From: Epiperipatus broadwayi
Taxonomy: Eukaryota > Onychophora > Udeonychophora > Euonychophora > Peripatidae
Assembly: GCA_028023455.1 (NCBI GenBank)
Contig: JAQFVV010006203.1
Coordinates: 9,342,876-9,406,875, forward strand
Length of the DNA stretch: 64,000 nucleotides
Direction of reading: 5' to 3'
Shown here: in pieces, positions 37,911 to 49,502 of the stretch
How the letters are laid out: each line of letters begins with the position of its first letter
Numbering within the stretch: the stretch's first letter is position 1
The notes under the pieces: model-generated
What the model was told of the DNA's origin: nothing
The model's database searches: none
The model's input: the letters and a program-made list of their open reading frames with translations, nothing else
Made by a program: the position numbers and the translations under genes

Positions 37911-39355
37911 GCTTGTAATGTATATATATATATAGAATGGTAACCACCCTTTTGATAATTGGTAATAATTAAGTTAACAATAAAATGAAAAAAATACAAT
38001 ATTTGCAAACTAGTTTTAGTCTACGGGAATTTAAAGATAATCAACTGTGACTGTGTCCATAGTGGAGTAATTACATAAAACTTATTTTTAATTGATAAAT
38101 CTATAACAGTTATAAGCAATGATCAAATTGAACCCATATTCATTACTCCCTCCACCTAATACTTTATTATATTAACAAAATAACTAGCTAGCTTGTACTG
38201 AGAAGGGAAATGACAAACAACAAAATTATTAACAACAATAACTTTAATTAAAGAATACAATTATGCGATAATAATAATAAATGTATTTACATATTTACAA
38301 TTAAAAAATTTATATGGTAATTACACGAGGGAAAAATTCTTTGCAACTTACAACTCTTTGAGAATAGCTACAGAAAATTCAGTTAATTACCTTAATGTCT
38401 TTGTGAGCTCACATATATATTTTGCATTTGTAAATGTGGAAATATAGCCATTAATCATTAAATTTTAATGTCTGCTGGCAATATAATATTTTAGCTAATT
38501 TTGGTTCATTCTGCAGCAGTTTTCCTATGAAAGCCTCCATTGCAATTTTCTTCTGAGTATTTAAAATAGGTAGATTTCCAGATTAATTTGTAGAAGTACA
38601 TTTCTATAGGATAATTACTTTAGATGACTAGTTTCCTTTTGTAGCAAGTAAATGTCAAATATTTTTTCAACATGAATAGTGATAAATAGATTGGCAGAAT
38701 CAAGGTCAATTTTAAAGCATTTCTTTGTCTACAGCTCTATATTCAGTTACAATACTGGAAACATCAGGAAAAACATCCTGGAAAATTTTCTACATCATAC
38801 GTTTGATATCAACATAAAAATCCTTTCAAAATTTTTAACTTCTATACAGTAAAAGATATGATGATGAAGTAATTACAATTCTTCCACTGTTTCTTGGAAT
38901 GCAGATGATTTTAGAAAGCTTCCGTTGGTTCCCATAGCAATGTATTTTGTCTTTAAAAATATTCTTTATTTTAAAAAAATTAATTAATAACACATTTTAT
39001 CTTTACACTTATTGTTAAAATTTTAAAAAACACTTTAAAATTTATTCTATATACATGTCTTTTAATATCTTGTTTTGGATTTAAACCTGAACTACTAAGG
39101 TATTAACCATTACATTATTCATATTACCACTATAATGTATATATAATACAAGCATGCTAACAGCTCTAATCAAGCTTTTCTGACAAATACCACAAGAGAA
39201 AGCATTTAAAAATCTCTATCTAGAACTACCCTATCCCCAAACTGGTTTCAAACTATACTTTAAATAGATTTTTGGAATATATAAATAATTGGCTAGTTTG
39301 AGGAAAATTCTTCATGTAACAGAAAGTATTTTCCTCAAACAATCTAATTATATAT
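37911..39355. other. Intronic AT-rich DNA, tRNA-like antisense relic near 39076
   Basis: No exon recognised. At about 39076-39135 the minus strand reads TATAGTGGTAATATGAATAA, then AGGTTTAAATCC, loosely like the A- and B-box spacing of a tRNA-derived SINE head; weak. Confidence 0.35.
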
Positions 39356-39358
39356 ACA

Positions 39359-40531
39359 TCTGGGTCTCTTTTTACGTGGACTTATTTAACACGATTTTGA
39401 AGTTACGTGATTCATACTCCACCGGAAGTCGAACTCCGATAATGCGCTATTACTTTAAATAATAAATTCCGTGCACTTACGTTATATTGAAAGTAATAGC
39501 ACATTGGAATTCGACTTTCATCTTAGTAATTTCAATATTTTCAGTGCTTTATAATAGTAAGATTTTATGCAATAATGAAATTAAAATCATGATTTCCACA
39601 TTTTATGTATACACACATTAAATTTTACAAGATTATAATGTAAATTTGTTCAAACATTGTGCATGTTAATTTTGCATCTTAAATCACATTCTGTTTTTGC
39701 TTTTTAAAAAAGAATGTAATTAATTATTAATCATTTAGTGTCTGCAAGTTTATTTTTAAAAGGTGAGTAATTGCAGTGGGCACAATTAAATTTGACAATT
39801 AAAAATTAAAGTCTGATTTTTATTGTAATTAACAATTTAAAAATTACTTACGGGGACTTGAAATTAATGTGATGTAAAACAAAATTTGAATTTAAACAGA
39901 AATTGAAAATTAAAGACAAAAATAAGAATTTAATTTTTAGTTGTTAGTTTTAATTAAATTTTTCCCAGCAGTGGTGAATAAATGTCTTTTTATTATCATA
40001 AGTCTAAGTTCATAAACAATTAATAAAATCATCGTCTCAAAGATTAATTACTAATTACGTTGTCAACAGAAAACCATTAACACAACATGAGAGTGAACTT
40101 GGTGCTAGTTGTATTTCCTCTTGTGAAAATTTGATTTTTTATCAGTTTGCAAATGAATGTGTTTTTTGGCAAATAGCAATAATAATTAAAACGTGTATAA
40201 AAAAATGTAAATTACTGTACTGTAAATTATGCATAAAAATATATTATTTTGAATAAAATTAAATATTATAGTTAAAAAAAGTTTGTCTTGTATCAATTTT
40301 TTTCAAATTTGAAATTTTTTATTAGTCATATTTTATTTCCTTATTTTTTTTTTTTTGCGCGAATTTTAAAGTAATTTTACGTTGGTGCTTTGCTTTTATG
40401 TGAATTTTGAAAAATCACAGACTGCATCCCCCCCCCCCTTTTTAATATAAGTTACGTCTATTTTTGCGCGATTTCGTTTGCGCGTTTTCTGAGGAACCTA
40501 TCTATTGCGTAAAACGAGACCCAGGTGTATA
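39359..40531. mobile_element. Non-autonomous DNA element with ~24-bp terminal inverted repeats
   Basis: ATCTGGGTCTCTTTTTACG at about 39357 is inverted as CGTAAAACGAGACCCAGGTG at about 40508. TA-rich sequence flanks both ends (TATATATAC/GTATATC), suggesting a TA or TATA target duplication. Just inside the right end is a CG-containing stretch (TGCGCGATTTCGTTTGCGCG near 40464). Near the left end is a hairpin (AGTCGAACTCCGATAATGCG near 39427 against CGCACATT...GAATTCGACTT near 39495). Interior about 1.1 kb with no transposase frame. Superfamily not assigned. Confidence 0.65.
39424..39515. repeat. Internal hairpin of the TIR element
   Basis: AAGTCGAACTCCGATAATGC and GCACATTGGAATTCGACTTT form imperfect ~30-bp arms that also pair CTATTACTTT with GAAAGTAATAG. 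The loop is about 33 bases. Confidence 0.7.
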
Positions 40532-41758
40532 TCATAATGAATCATTACAATTGCATAGTACTGTAACTAATTAAAAAGTATATATGAACTTAAACATATA
40601 GTTCAACATAGTAACAATAGTTGTTTGTTTGAAGAAAATGATTTGTTATACATTTTGTCACTACAACATATTAATTGGACAAAGGTTAAACAATTTTAAA
40701 GAGAATGTAGTTTCTTGGATATATTTCTATTTTATAAAAATATATCACTGTTTTCTAACTTATTACATAAAAATTAAAAGATATAACAAAATTTTACTTT
40801 TTATTATAACTATAAAAAAATAATCATTTAGGAAAAATCTACTTTATTTGATTTTCCATTATTTATAAAAATAGTTAGATAATGGAAAAAAAACCCAAAT
40901 AGAATTATATTTTAATGCTTGGTCAAACATTTTTTTTTTTTGATTTAAAATTATATTATAATTATTGTAATTTACTGATATTGTAATAGAAAGAATTTAT
41001 TAATGATTTAGAAAAAGAGAGAAAAAGAATTTTGTTTTATAATTAATCAAATTAAAATTTTGATTGGATAGAGATCATATATTGTTGTGTGTGTGATGTA
41101 TAACTAGTCTTGTTAAAGCCTCTCTCTCTCTCTCTCTCTCTCTTGTTCAAGTCATTCTGGTGCTCCAGCTAAAGATACTTGGTTTGGTGCCTCTTTTGAT
41201 ATACTTGCTCAAACTGCTTTTATTCTTACTAATTGCAGAAATTGATCTGAAGAACTGTCAGTTGCCAGAATTTTATGATGGATAAAGAAAATGAAACCAA
41301 GAAGAATGCAGTGCCAATCTCACAGTATGTGCCATTATCAAATCTGGATCATGTAGCCCTACTGTTGAAAAATCATCTGTTGCCTGTCTGTGGAGAGGTG
41401 ATGGTACCCACGTTTGGAAGATCAACTGTTGCCTGCATGAGTGAGAAATGGTAGTAATCTTATAAGACCTATGCTGTTATACATGTCAGAAAAATAATTA
41501 CCTCTATATGCCATAAAAATTTATTAATGCCATATTTGTCAATGATATATCCATTTAACAATAATCAAATTCTCCTAAACATGGTGCCATGAATTTTTAT
41601 AAGACCAGTCTAATCTAATTAACTGATAATTTTTGATAAGAAATTTGTCTTCATTTATTATTTTAGTAATTAAAAGTGTCATAAACCATTATAATTTATT
41701 ATTCTTATTAATTGTAAATTATATAATTTTAAATCTTCTCATTCGATAAATTCAATTT
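40532..41758. other. Intronic AT-rich DNA, with a (CT)12 run
   Basis: A CT run lies at 41119-41143. Sequence near 40620-40830 (GAAAATGATTTGTTATACATTT...) recurs in diverged form at about 43515-43680 on the far side of the inverted Penelope-like element, as a direct repeat of about 170 bp. No gene recognised. Confidence 0.45.
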
Positions 41759-41930
41759 ATAAAACAAAATAAGCGTATGTCACGCTTGAATGTGAAGCTA
41801 TAATAAGATACAGTAATTAAATACGCTAAGCGCTTTCGAGGTCCTTTACCTCATATTCATAGCGAAGCTGTGAGCTGCGAAAATAAAAAATGGGGCGGGA
41901 GAAGTTGTATGCAAAGCATATGCAAATAGA

Positions 41931-42350
41931 CTAAATAGTCCAGCGTTTAGAAATGTCGAAGCATGTGTCTCGTCTATTGATTGAGTTGTTATTGTTGTTG
42001 ATGTAGAACGCTTCTCTGATCTTCCGCTTAATGTCGTTTTTCTCAATACAAACTATTTTAGGGTGGGAAGGTTCAAATAAATGTCCAGTTTTCTTGGAGT
42101 GTTCCAAAAACGTAGATGAGTTATCATTGTTTTTAATAGCTCTATTATATGTGTATCTGTGTTGTGCTGTCCGGATGGTTGTGCCTGCCTTGGTTTCTCC
42201 AAAATAAATGGCGCGGCAACCGGGTTGTGGGCAAGTGATGCTGTAAACGACGTGGGGGGTCTGAGAAGGTTCTAATTTGTCCTTGGAGTTATTGATGAGA
42301 CGGTTAGTGCAAGGGGGTGTATGAAAGCTGATTTTAAATTTATTGCTCAA
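41931..42350 (-). CDS. Penelope-like GIY-YIG domain (left arm, inverted duplicate)
   Basis: A 139-codon minus-strand frame whose protein is identical to the last 139 residues of the right-arm frame (begins MSNKFKISFHTPPCTN, ends KRWTI). It contains the complete GIY-YIG core. Identity over the full length of both copies shows that the arms have had little time to diverge. It is truncated upstream where the arm ends at the spacer. Confidence 0.85.
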   Translation of the reverse strand: MSNKFKISFHTPPCTNRLINNSKDKLEPSQTPHVVYSITCPQPGCRAIYFGETKAGTTIRTAQHRYTYNRAIKNNDNSSTFLEHSKKTGHLFEPSHPKIVCIEKNDIKRKIREAFYINNNNNSINRRDTCFDISKRWTI

Positions 42351-42434
42351 AATCTTGATTAGTTGGTGTGAAATTTTATGTATGTGGGGAAGACTGATAT
42401 ATGGAAGATTAATATTGTTTTTATTAATGGTGAT

Positions 42435-43166
42435 TCAATGATTATAAAGCCTTTTGAAATCAGAGGCTTCATACATCCACATTCTAACATTCCTAACTCC
42501 CACAAATTAGCAGGACTACAAGCATTCCTACACAGAAACATGCGGCTGTGCAAATTTGAAGCAGATCGAAAGAACAACATACACCTCTATACTAAAGACC
42601 TACTACAGGCAGGCTATAAACTCCACACTATCAACAACAAAATCAAGCAGTTTTATACAAAAATCACCATTAATAAAAACAATATTAATCTTCCATATAT
42701 CAGTCTTCCCCACATACATAAAATTTCACACCAACTAATCAAGATTTTGAGCAATAAATTTAAAATCAGCTTTCATACACCCCCTTGCACTAACCGTCTC
42801 ATCAATAACTCCAAGGACAAATTAGAACCTTCTCAGACCCCCCACGTCGTTTACAGCATCACTTGCCCACAACCCGGTTGCCGCGCCATTTATTTTGGAG
42901 AAACCAAGGCAGGCACAACCATCCGGACAGCACAACACAGATACACATATAATAGAGCTATTAAAAACAATGATAACTCATCTACGTTTTTGGAACACTC
43001 CAAGAAAACTGGACATTTATTTGAACCTTCCCACCCTAAAATAGTTTGTATTGAGAAAAACGACATTAAGCGGAAGATCAGAGAAGCGTTCTACATCAAC
43101 AACAATAACAACTCAATCAATAGACGAGACACATGCTTCGACATTTCTAAACGCTGGACTATTTAG
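42435..43166 (+). CDS. Penelope-like RT linker and GIY-YIG domain (right arm, open reading frame)
   Basis: Open without stops from the spacer to 43166. In the spacer: IRGFIHPHSNIPNSHKLAGL and QAFLHRNMRLC, the post-palm block of Penelope-type RTs (HK..AL..LLHR). In the arm: PHVVYSITCPQPGCRAIYFG and ETKAGTTIRTAQHR, the GIY-YIG core and helix; STFLEHSKKTGHLFEPSHPK, the HxxxxGH block; and IEKNDIKRKIREAFYINNN, the Glu-containing helix. The end is WTI-stop. Translation could formally begin further upstream at 42378, but that part is antisense arm sequence and has no meaning as Penelope protein. No RT palm remains, so this copy cannot mobilise itself. Confidence 0.85.
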   Translation, partial: SMIIKPFEIRGFIHPHSNIPNSHKLAGLQAFLHRNMRLCKFEADRKNNIHLYTKDLLQAGYKLHTINNKIKQFYTKITINKNNINLPYISLPHIHKISHQLIKILSNKFKISFHTPPCTNRLINNSKDKLEPSQTPHVVYSITCPQPGCRAIYFGETKAGTTIRTAQHRYTYNRAIKNNDNSSTFLEHSKKTGHLFEPSHPKIVCIEKNDIKRKIREAFYINNNNNSINRRDTCFDISKRWTI

Positions 43167-43229
43167 TCTATTTGCATATGCTTTGCATACAACTTCTCCC
43201 GCCCCATTTTTTATTTTCGCAGCTCACAG

Positions 43230-43275
43230 CTTCGCTATGAATATGAGGTAAAGGACCTCGAAAGCGCTTAGCGTA
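43230..43275 (+). ncRNA. Hammerhead-like motif near the 3' end of the inverted Penelope-like element (right arm)
   Basis: CTATGAATAT, GAGGT, loop AAAGG, ACCTC, GAAAG, then CGC-TTA-GCG and TAT. The 5-bp stem followed by GAAA and a very short 3-bp hairpin is the layout of stem II, the GAAA strand and the minimal stem III in ribozymes known from Penelope terminal repeats. The CTGANGA strand is not intact here. The mirror copy is at 41822-41862 on the minus strand. Confidence 0.45.
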
Positions 43276-43336
43276 TTTAATTACTGTATCTTATTATAGC
43301 TTCATATTCAAGCGTGACATACGCTTATTTTGTTTT

Positions 43337-45249
43337 ATTCTTATTAACTAAATTTATCAGAATTTATTCCTTTTTTAAAATTTAACAAATCAATTAATTT
43401 AACAACTATCACATCTTCGATAGATTATAGGACCTCAAAACTGTACATTTATCAAAAATATGGGCTGCCATACTGGTTTACTTGAAAACTCACAAACACC
43501 TCATTTTTTAAAGAAAGTGATTTGTTATACATTTTGTTACTACAAAATATTAATTGGAAAAAGGTTAAACAATTACAAATTAATGAAATTTCTTAGATAT
43601 ATTTCTATTTCATGTATATTGCTGTTTTCTAATTTATTAAATAAAACATTAAAAGATATGACAAAATAATCATTTAATTATACTTTATCTAATTTTCTGT
43701 TCCTTGAAAGAAGCCATATTAAGATAAAGATTCACATCAGATGAAGTCAATAACATTCTTAATATACAGTTTCAATCTAAAACATTTTTTAATTAGATGA
43801 TATGAAAGCTTGTTGATAGATGGATAAAGTGTATCAAAAAGCAGATTATATCGAAAAATAATTTATTTTTCTTTTCTGAAAGTTGATTAAAACAAATTCT
43901 ATAGCCAGAGTGCAGATAATTTTTGACTCCCTACATATATATATATAAAACAGAATTGCAGTAAATACTATACTACTTAATTGATAATAAATAACAACCA
44001 ACCCAAAAACAATTTTGCCTTTATATACAAATATTAAAAAGTATAATACATTTATAAATATTGTAGTAGTAATATCTCAAAAGTGATATATATATATATA
44101 TGCATATTTATAAATATGAATTTAATTGCTATACATTATGAAATGAATTTAAACTTAAGAGAAAATTGTACTATGGTATGTGGCTAACTCAATATTTTTA
44201 TGAAAGATAATCTTTTAGAAAAAATATATTTCCAAATAAAAAATAAATAAAGAATGAACAAATTTTATGTTGAAATTAAATTTCAAGTTTAACCACTTCT
44301 GCTAGCGATAATTTTCCAAGTAATGACTTGTAGTATTTTAGATTTAACTACCTCCCCCCCCCCCCTTTTTATAGATCAATCATTGAATATTACATTTAGA
44401 CTTTTCGATCTATTTTTTTACATTCCCTAGAAACTCATGAATAAGCTGCAGCTATGAAGCACTATTTAAAAGTCAATCCCATTCTAAGTAAAATTCAAAT
44501 GAATTTAGCAACTATGCAAACGATAAATGACATCGACTAAAAGCACGTTGTTTCAAAAAAAAAAAAATGGCGGGAAAAGTTCCCGACTTTCAAACAAATA
44601 AAAAGCAAACAAACAAACTATAAAATATTAATTGATACCTATCAGTTTGGGTAATGCTGAAATTTTATTTAAGCATAAAATTTTTTGTCTTCTATTTGTT
44701 GAAAATAAATATATTTTCATTGTTTCCAAGCTAATCAACTTTCTAAAAATAAAAGTTGGACACTTAGTTAGCTAGCTAATTCCAATGGCACAGATATCAT
44801 CATATAGGCTTTTTGTGTTATGTATGTTATCAAAAAAGTATTAAGGTATAAATGATAAAAATATTAAAAAAGGGCCTCTTAAAAATTTATATTAATAGGA
44901 AAAAATCTTAAATTTTTATGTAAATTTTTAGCCATCTAAAAAGTTTTCCAAACTGGAATTAAAATCCAGGTCTAATTAGTATGGTAATTTGATGTGATGT
45001 TTATTACACTACAATACTCTTTATTATTTTTTATTCTAGAAAAACACTACAATTTAAAGTATTTTTTGTACTTTTAACTTAGAAACTAGAAAGTAGCAAT
45101 TTTAATGTACTGATAGTTAAGAGAATGTACAAGTTTATGCAAATCCCTAATTTGTCAGTTTGTGTATACATACTTATATAAAATAAAAATATTTTTTTCT
45201 AAAAAAAAAAATAATGCATTGTTTATTTTTAGATTATAAGTATTATTAC
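43337..45249. other. Intronic AT-rich DNA
   Basis: About 1.9 kb. Contains the second copy of a ~170-bp direct repeat (43515-43680), a C-run at 44352-44366 and TA runs. No gene. Confidence 0.45.
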
Positions 45250-45443
45250 CTCTGTTACAAAAATTGTTAGAGCTGTATAGACAGCTTGGGAAAATGCCCG
45301 TATAAAAAATATAATAATTGCCCGACTTGTATCACTTATGCATGCGTAAAGAAGAAGAATGAGTATTCCTAACCATACAAAGTGAAAGGCTATTGTTTTC
45401 TTACGGCCAAAGCAATCCAGAAAGAGGAAATTTAAAATGCAAG
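45250..45443 (-). CDS. SVOP-like transporter, internal exon (TM8-TM10, MFS FGRKK motif)
   Basis: Minus-strand exon between an ACTTTTTAG acceptor and a GAG|GTAATA donor; two bases plus 64 codons. It starts CILNFLFLDCFGRKKTIAFH. The D-x-FGRKK block is the second major-facilitator signature between TM8 and TM9, matching the DRLGRKKT segment of SVOP. Two hydrophobic helices follow (FVWLGILILLLYACI, then AIIIFFIRAFSQAVYTALTI), ending in FVTE. In SVOP relatives the basic residue after the signature Asp (DRxGRR/K) is usually Arg; here it is Cys (DCFGRKK), which is unusual. The exon ends in phase 0 and is followed after a 14.3 kb intron by IYPAEIRS, restoring the family's E-x-YP-x-x-x-R sequence. No in-frame stop. 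Confidence 0.9.
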
Positions 45444-45947
45444 CTAAAAAGTAAAAAAAAGAAAATCTTTAAAATTATAAGTATTAATAATTAGAACTTA
45501 GCTTTGTAATTAAAATAATTATTATTTAATGTATCCAAAATTAATTAAAAAGAATCCATAACAGTAATTACAAAACATCTCTTGATGTGTTTGTATAAAC
45601 GTATGCTTTTAAAACGTTTTCTCTCTATTCCAGAGACATCTATTGAGAATCTGAGAAACATTGGATATTAGATAATGGTGCTATTACACAACTTTTGCAG
45701 AAGTTTCTGACAAAGGTCATATGTAATGAAGAAGTTTGGAGATTTTATATAATAGAACAGTCATCTACATTTATACAAGTTTATAAATGATGATTCTAGA
45801 ATAGAGTGAAAAAAACTGGGGCATAATAATAATTACATACTCAATTTATAATAAATTAATCAGAAATTTAAAAGTATCTTGTATTGAATTATTTATTAAG
45901 TCAATAAAGACAATTGCTCAAGGCTTTAATAGGTTTATAAATGTAGA

Positions 45948-46100
45948 TGATAATAATCAACACTTCAACTATTAAAAATCTCAACCTGTAGTCAAGACAA
46001 TCTTCTTTAACAATTATGATAGTGGCACATTATTGTTAAAGGAGGTTGCATTGACTACAAGTTGAGATTGTTGATAGCTTATGGGTTGATTGTTAGCATG
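45948..46100. mobile_element. Hairpin MITE, family M, copy 1 (diverged)
   Basis: AAAAATCTCAACCTGTAGTC near 45974 mirrors GACTACAAGTTGAGATTGTT near 46053, and TTAAAGGAGGTTGC matches the centre of copies 2 and 3. Arms are about 60 bp. Non-coding. Confidence 0.65.
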
Positions 46101-46263
46101 TTATTATGAATTATTTATGAAAAGCTAATAAAAGTGTTTTCTTTGAAAGTGACTTGATAAGCTTGTAGTGTCATAATTTAATTCAACAGTTGGATGTTAC
46201 ATATATCACTTTTATTCTACTTTATGTGGAGCTCAGTAGAAGTTGCTTAACTATTATGATTTA

Positions 46264-46295
<32 letters not shown>

Positions 46296-46300
<5 letters not shown>

Positions 46301-46303
46301 ACA

Positions 46304-46335
<32 letters not shown>

Positions 46336-46342
46336 TGTGACA
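46296..46342. repeat. TGTCACAG-bounded TA hairpin
   Basis: TGTCACAGTATA, a TA run, then TATACTGTGACA form a perfect palindrome. Part of a longer TA microsatellite from 46269. Confidence 0.85.
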
Positions 46343-47485
46343 GCATGTTTAATTGCAGCTTTTCAACATATTCTATTCTTTGACATATCTTTCTAATGAA
46401 GAGAATCAACACTGTACTTCCTGAGAATATCTTTGAGATAATTCTTATAATGAGATATCTCTCCCATGAAAACCATGCTTAAGTTTACCATAAATCATCC
46501 TTTTAAAAGGTCTTACATAATTCATTCCGTATGCATAATCAATCCAATGAAGATGTATTTTAATAGTAGTGGATTCTATAGCATCACATCAATAAGTTTG
46601 AAGAATATATTGATTGCAACCATAATCTTACCATTATGTTTATAAATTTTTAGAGAGCATTTTAAAATAATTTTGTTAATGCTTTTATATTATAACAATA
46701 TGATGGCCATGTCTCGTTTTCATAAAATAAATTAGATAAAATAATAGTTTTATATATAGCTAATTTAATTAAAGTAGTTATTTCACTGTTATAAAATATT
46801 CTATCTTTTAACTTCAGGAGGAGAATAATGGAAAATGTGCTGGACCTCAGTATCTAAGTTTCTAAATAAAAAGCTACCGATATTTAAATTAGTTTATATT
46901 CTCAAACTGATAACAATCTAAGCTAGAAGATGCTGAAGATCCCCCCCCCCCATTAATGGTTAATGAAGAACTTGAGTCTTCTAAAAAGTCTTCATTTAAA
47001 AATAAAACCTTTACATATTGCATTCAAAACATTAAGTACATTCTATTGGTCATTCATTGAATTGTCAAAAATAGTTTAAACATTAGCGTAATGTAAAACT
47101 AGAACTGAAGAAATTGAAGTTTATTAATTGATTCAAATTAAAAATTCCACTATCAAATCTGTAATTACATCCTTAACCCTGATTGATTAAGCCATTTACA
47201 AACAGTTCCAAATACCACTGTTTTAAAAATTGAAAATAAAGTTGAAGTAAATGCACATCTTTGTTTAACATGGGTTTTCATTTCAAAGACCTCAGATTTT
47301 TCATCTGTGGTAAAAACACTTCCTCTCATTCCATCATGTAGAAGCTGTATAACATGAATATGCTTTGATGGACAATTGATTCATTTCTAATAATGTCATA
47401 AATTTGTGTGATTAACTGAGTCAAAGGCCTTGATTAAATCCATACAAGCAATATACAAATAACCAAGCAATATACAAATAACTCT
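46340..47485 (-). pseudogene. LINE relic, minus strand, RT and C-terminal parts
   Basis: Minus strand from about 47470: DLIKAFDSVNHTNL is RT motif A (D-x-x-KAFD). Next come HIHVIQLLHDGMRGSVFTTD and VKQRCAFTSTLFSI, motif B, normally VKQGC(V/L)xxPxLF, with Gly lost. Further down, the C-terminal tail near 46420-46520 has a GELS...KRYKD-like block. This type of LINE (FDLTKAFD...GCPPxFIxMIxxxHDGM...NGVKQGCVLAPTLF) is widespread in aquatic invertebrates and fish. Stops and frameshifts throughout; the YADD box is not recognisable. Parallel to the host gene. Confidence 0.75.
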
Positions 47486-48499
47486 TATTGTGACACTTTT
47501 CTTATATTTTATTGGTAATAAAACTATCTCTAAACATCATATAAAGTTTCAAATAGCCATTTATAACTGAAAGCAGCCTATTTAGCAAATCTTTGAAAAT
47601 ATCTTTGCACAAAAAAAATAACAATGATAATTACTGTAATTTCATTTCTTAAAATCATGTCTGCAATTTCATGAATCCACAGATTTCTAAAAAAAAATTC
47701 ATGTTAAGTTTTTTAGAGTACATGCGTTTGTTATTATATAATTAAAATTACAAATTCATAATGATTAAAATTGCTTTAATGACAATTTATACAATAATTT
47801 ATTGATGTTAATTAAAGAAGGATTGGTTGATATCTTTTTGACATAAATAAATAAAATTTTTACAGAATAAGAGAAAGTTTAATAAGAGATCACACATCTG
47901 ATGTAGTGATATTATATTTATTGAGAAAAATAGTCATTTAAAAATGAATGGAAAATTAAATAATAAGGTAGTATATATAAAGTTGTATAAAGAATGTTTT
48001 TGTCCATGCTGTATAATTGTTAGATTATATAATTTATTTATTTTAACTTCATTAAATTTCTGACAAATTGAATTGCTATATCTTAATTTTATAATTTCAT
48101 TTTTACTTGTATTCATTTTATTTCATCTATTTTCTATAACTTTTTTCTTTTTATTATAAAACAATATATGACACTATGTATGCAATAATATATTAATGAT
48201 TAAAATAGTTAATGTTTAACACTAAAATGATTATAAAATTATGTGTCAAAAAAGTTTTTTTGTATAATTATATATATAAACATTACAAGCATAAAGCCAA
48301 ACTAGTCAATAAATCATCAAAATTACCACAAATACAAAACTCAAACAGACTAGCCAAGAAAATAAAATCCAAAACACAAACAATGGTTTTACTTCTACAA
48401 GCAGACTTCTCAAGTATAAAGAACTACAAAACAACATCATATTTATCTTAAACATTACCCACAATTCCATTTACTTTCCATCCACCCTTAATATTTATT

Positions 48500-49480
48500 T
48501 ATGAATATAAAAGAAGTAGATATTGTTTAGACAAGAGTCAAGATTTTAATTATTTGGTTTTAAATTTTTTCATGAGGCAGTTTAGACAAAATAGGTCAAA
48601 TTTCTATTGTAGTAAGTATGAAAGGAAATTAAAATGGTTGTTTGGAAAAATGAATAAAGTTTATGTAGTGATAGGGTGTATGAGGGTAATGGTTCTATTA
48701 ATAAAATTGTTGATCTTTCTGATATTAAGTTAAATGATAGAGAATTAAAGATTCTTGGTAAAGGCCCTAATTTTGTTCCTTTTCATTCAAAAAATATAGT
48801 TTTTGATACAATTTCATTTATTGAATCTAGTAATTTAAGTGATAAGCAGAAAGTCAGCATTCAATTAATTTTGAATAAATCTTAAAAAGGAAAAAATATT
48901 GTTAATCCTGCTAAGATTAGACATCTTAATAATAAGTTAATTGCTAGTAATGTGATCATTTCTCGTGAAGACAAAGCCGGTCAGTTTGTCATTATGAAAG
49001 GAGATGAGTTCAGGGAGAAAATGGATAAAAATTAAATAATGGTAAATATATGTTTTTAAAAAAAGATCCAGATAATGTGATTAAAAAAAGTTGATATATA
49101 TTATAAAACAATGATAAATTAAAATTTTTTTAATAGAGTAATTATTTAAAATGTTATCCAAATGATTTCATATCAGCTAAGATGTTTATGAATATTAAAA
49201 CTCATAAAGATGGTTTTCTTTTAAGATTCTTGAATAATTTTTAAAACTTTTTGTTGATTTTGGTCATTTCACAGTTTCTTCTTCTTTTGAGGCTTTTGAT
49301 AGGATTAATCATTTTAAAATGGAAAATAACTGGGTATTTGGTAGCTTAGATATTGAGAATATGAATCAGTCTGTTAATAGATTAAGCAGTATTGATGTAC
49401 TTATGTCTGTGTTGGTTAAGCAAGGATCTTTGTAAAAAAATAAAATTAAAGTAATCAAAGATTTGCTTTTATTATTAGAG
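48500..49480 (+). pseudogene. Penelope-like N-terminal and early RT relic (family B copy 2)
   Basis: Open block at 48676-48885 includes LNDRELKILGKGPNFVPFHS, the LSxxExxLLxKGxxFxP motif found at the start of the Penelope RT region, and LSDKQKVSI. After a stop come a KADKAGQFVIM-like segment (about 48975: EDKAGQFVIMKGDEF), the family's ADKGxxxVVMD block, and SSFEAFDRINH-like sequence near 49280. Stops and frameshifts are numerous. Confidence 0.75.
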
Positions 49481-49502
49481 GATTCTATGTATTTTACTTA
49501 TA

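Larger units (their letters stand above)
41759..43336. mobile_element. Penelope-like element, family C, as a near-perfect inverted repeat (675-bp arms)
   Basis: The left arm, about 41759-42434, and the right arm, about 42661-43336, are reverse complements with only one difference noticed by eye (GAATGTGAAG against GAATATGAAG near the outer end). They are separated by a unique 226-bp spacer. Each arm contains the whole GIY-YIG domain and 3' end of the element; the spacer holds the preceding linker in plus orientation. The structure is a 5'-truncated element plus an inverted copy of its 3' part. ATTCTTATTAAYT occurs at about 41701 and 43337, a possible duplicated flank. The almost unmutated arms point to recent insertion or gene conversion. 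Confidence 0.9.

Noticed and set aside
42378-42434. Start of the 262-codon plus-strand frame in the left arm
   Set aside because: The first ~20 residues are antisense of the element arm; the meaningful Penelope-type protein starts in the spacer.
42359-42580. 73-codon minus-strand frame over the spacer
   Set aside because: Antisense of the Penelope-like linker; no motif.
46190-46396. 68-codon frame across a TA repeat
   Set aside because: Ile/Tyr repeats from TA units.
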